This document shows positions 63,749-64,000 of a stretch of DNA of 64,000 nucleotides, one piece after another. The notes under the pieces were generated by a model. The model saw only the letters and a program-made list of their open reading frames with translations, searched no databases and was not told where the DNA came from. Location of the stretch: assembly GCA_947306425.1 (NCBI GenBank), contig CAMZGO010000001.1, forward strand, positions 62,001 to 126,000, written 5' to 3'. Source of the stretch: an uncultured Elusimicrobia bacterium (GTDB lineage Bacteria; Elusimicrobiota; Elusimicrobia; Elusimicrobiales; Elusimicrobiaceae). The position numbers were made by a program, and so were the translations under genes. Position 1 is the stretch's first letter. Each line of letters starts with the position of its first letter.

Positions 63749-64000
63749 TTATTTAGCGCCTCCAGTCGCAGCTGCTTTACCGGCCTTGCGGACGATATGT
63801 TCGCCTTGATACTTAATACCGCTGCCTTTATAAGGTTCCGGTACTCTTAATTTGCGAATTTTAGCAGCAAAGTCACCGACTAAGACTTTATCCATACCTT
63901 TGATTTGTACTAAAGGTGTTTTTACATCGGCAACAACTGTTATACCTTGAGGTATATCAATAATTACAGGGTGGGAAAACCCAAGTTCTAAATTGAGTTT
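63749..64000 (-). CDS. rplF: Ribosomal protein L6, C-terminal part (runs off the window)
   Basis: The last 83 residues and stop of L6: [30 protein letters not shown], and the classic [19 protein letters not shown] ending. The rest lies beyond 64000. It confirms the spc order rplF-rplR-rpsE-rplO-secY. Confidence 0.97.
   Translation of the reverse strand, partial: KLNLELGFSHPVIIDIPQGITVVADVKTPLVQIKGMDKVLVGDFAAKIRKLRVPEPYKGSGIKYQGEHIVRKAGKAAATGGAK

Overview
The window looks like a chromosomal segment of a Gram-negative, AT-rich bacterium, most likely a member of the Elusimicrobiota close to Elusimicrobium. This is inferred from protein style and content; no database search was possible. It encodes outer-membrane barrels (porin-like, FadL), Lnt, a MurE with the meso-DAP motif DNPR, and five short type IV pilin-like genes with almost identical N-termini. 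No rRNA, tRNA or CRISPR array was recognised.

Layout. (1) 1-19.6 kb: housekeeping genes (murD, murE, a DUF2400 gene, comEC, recR, dnaX, a TldD-like pair, a CofE-like gene) interspersed with pilin genes. Four of the five pilins sit tail-to-tail against a neighbour's stop codon. Three have sigma70-type promoters whose -35/-10 spacer is a run of 15, 16 or 17 T, a layout typical of phase-variable promoters. The locus has been rearranged. A DUF2400-pilin-comEC unit is tandemly duplicated through a short microhomology, leaving a truncated comEC and fragments of the DUF2400 3' end. An acyltransferase gene lies between 93-bp direct repeats. A structured RNA candidate (14.2-14.4 kb) and a 347-bp MITE-like element (17.8-18.2 kb) also lie here. 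(2) 18.9-28.1 kb: a tight minus-strand run nifU-nifS-secA-lnt-prfB-hemW-cofE-like. (3) 28.2-43 kb: a surface polysaccharide region (UDP-galactopyranose mutase, a MurJ/Wzx-type flippase, an EpsG/Wzy-like polymerase, three glycosyltransferases, an acyltransferase, a WcaJ-type initiating transferase, an outer-membrane barrel). It is interrupted by a three-gene phage-like islet behind an unusual attenuator-like leader. (4) 41-53.3 kb: TPR proteins, a CorA-like transporter, a previously easy-to-miss 42-aa Cys/His-rich peptide, a TPR/Ser-Thr kinase, RNase H, a DEAD-box helicase, and a 1583-aa exported protein with two trypsin-like domains. (5) 53.4-64 kb: birA, fadL, mreB and the spc/alpha ribosomal-protein operon (rplF to rplQ, without rpmD), ending in a strong terminator.

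How it fits together: the cell-envelope genes (murD/E, MurJ-like flippase, mreB, lnt, secA/secY, polysaccharide genes) build and export surface components. The pilin cassettes and their switch-like promoters suggest that surface or competence pili vary between cells. ComEC, RecR and pili also fit DNA uptake. The most novel candidate system is this family of pilin cassettes: placed at the 3' ends of housekeeping genes, duplicated, and driven by poly-T-spaced promoters of different lengths.
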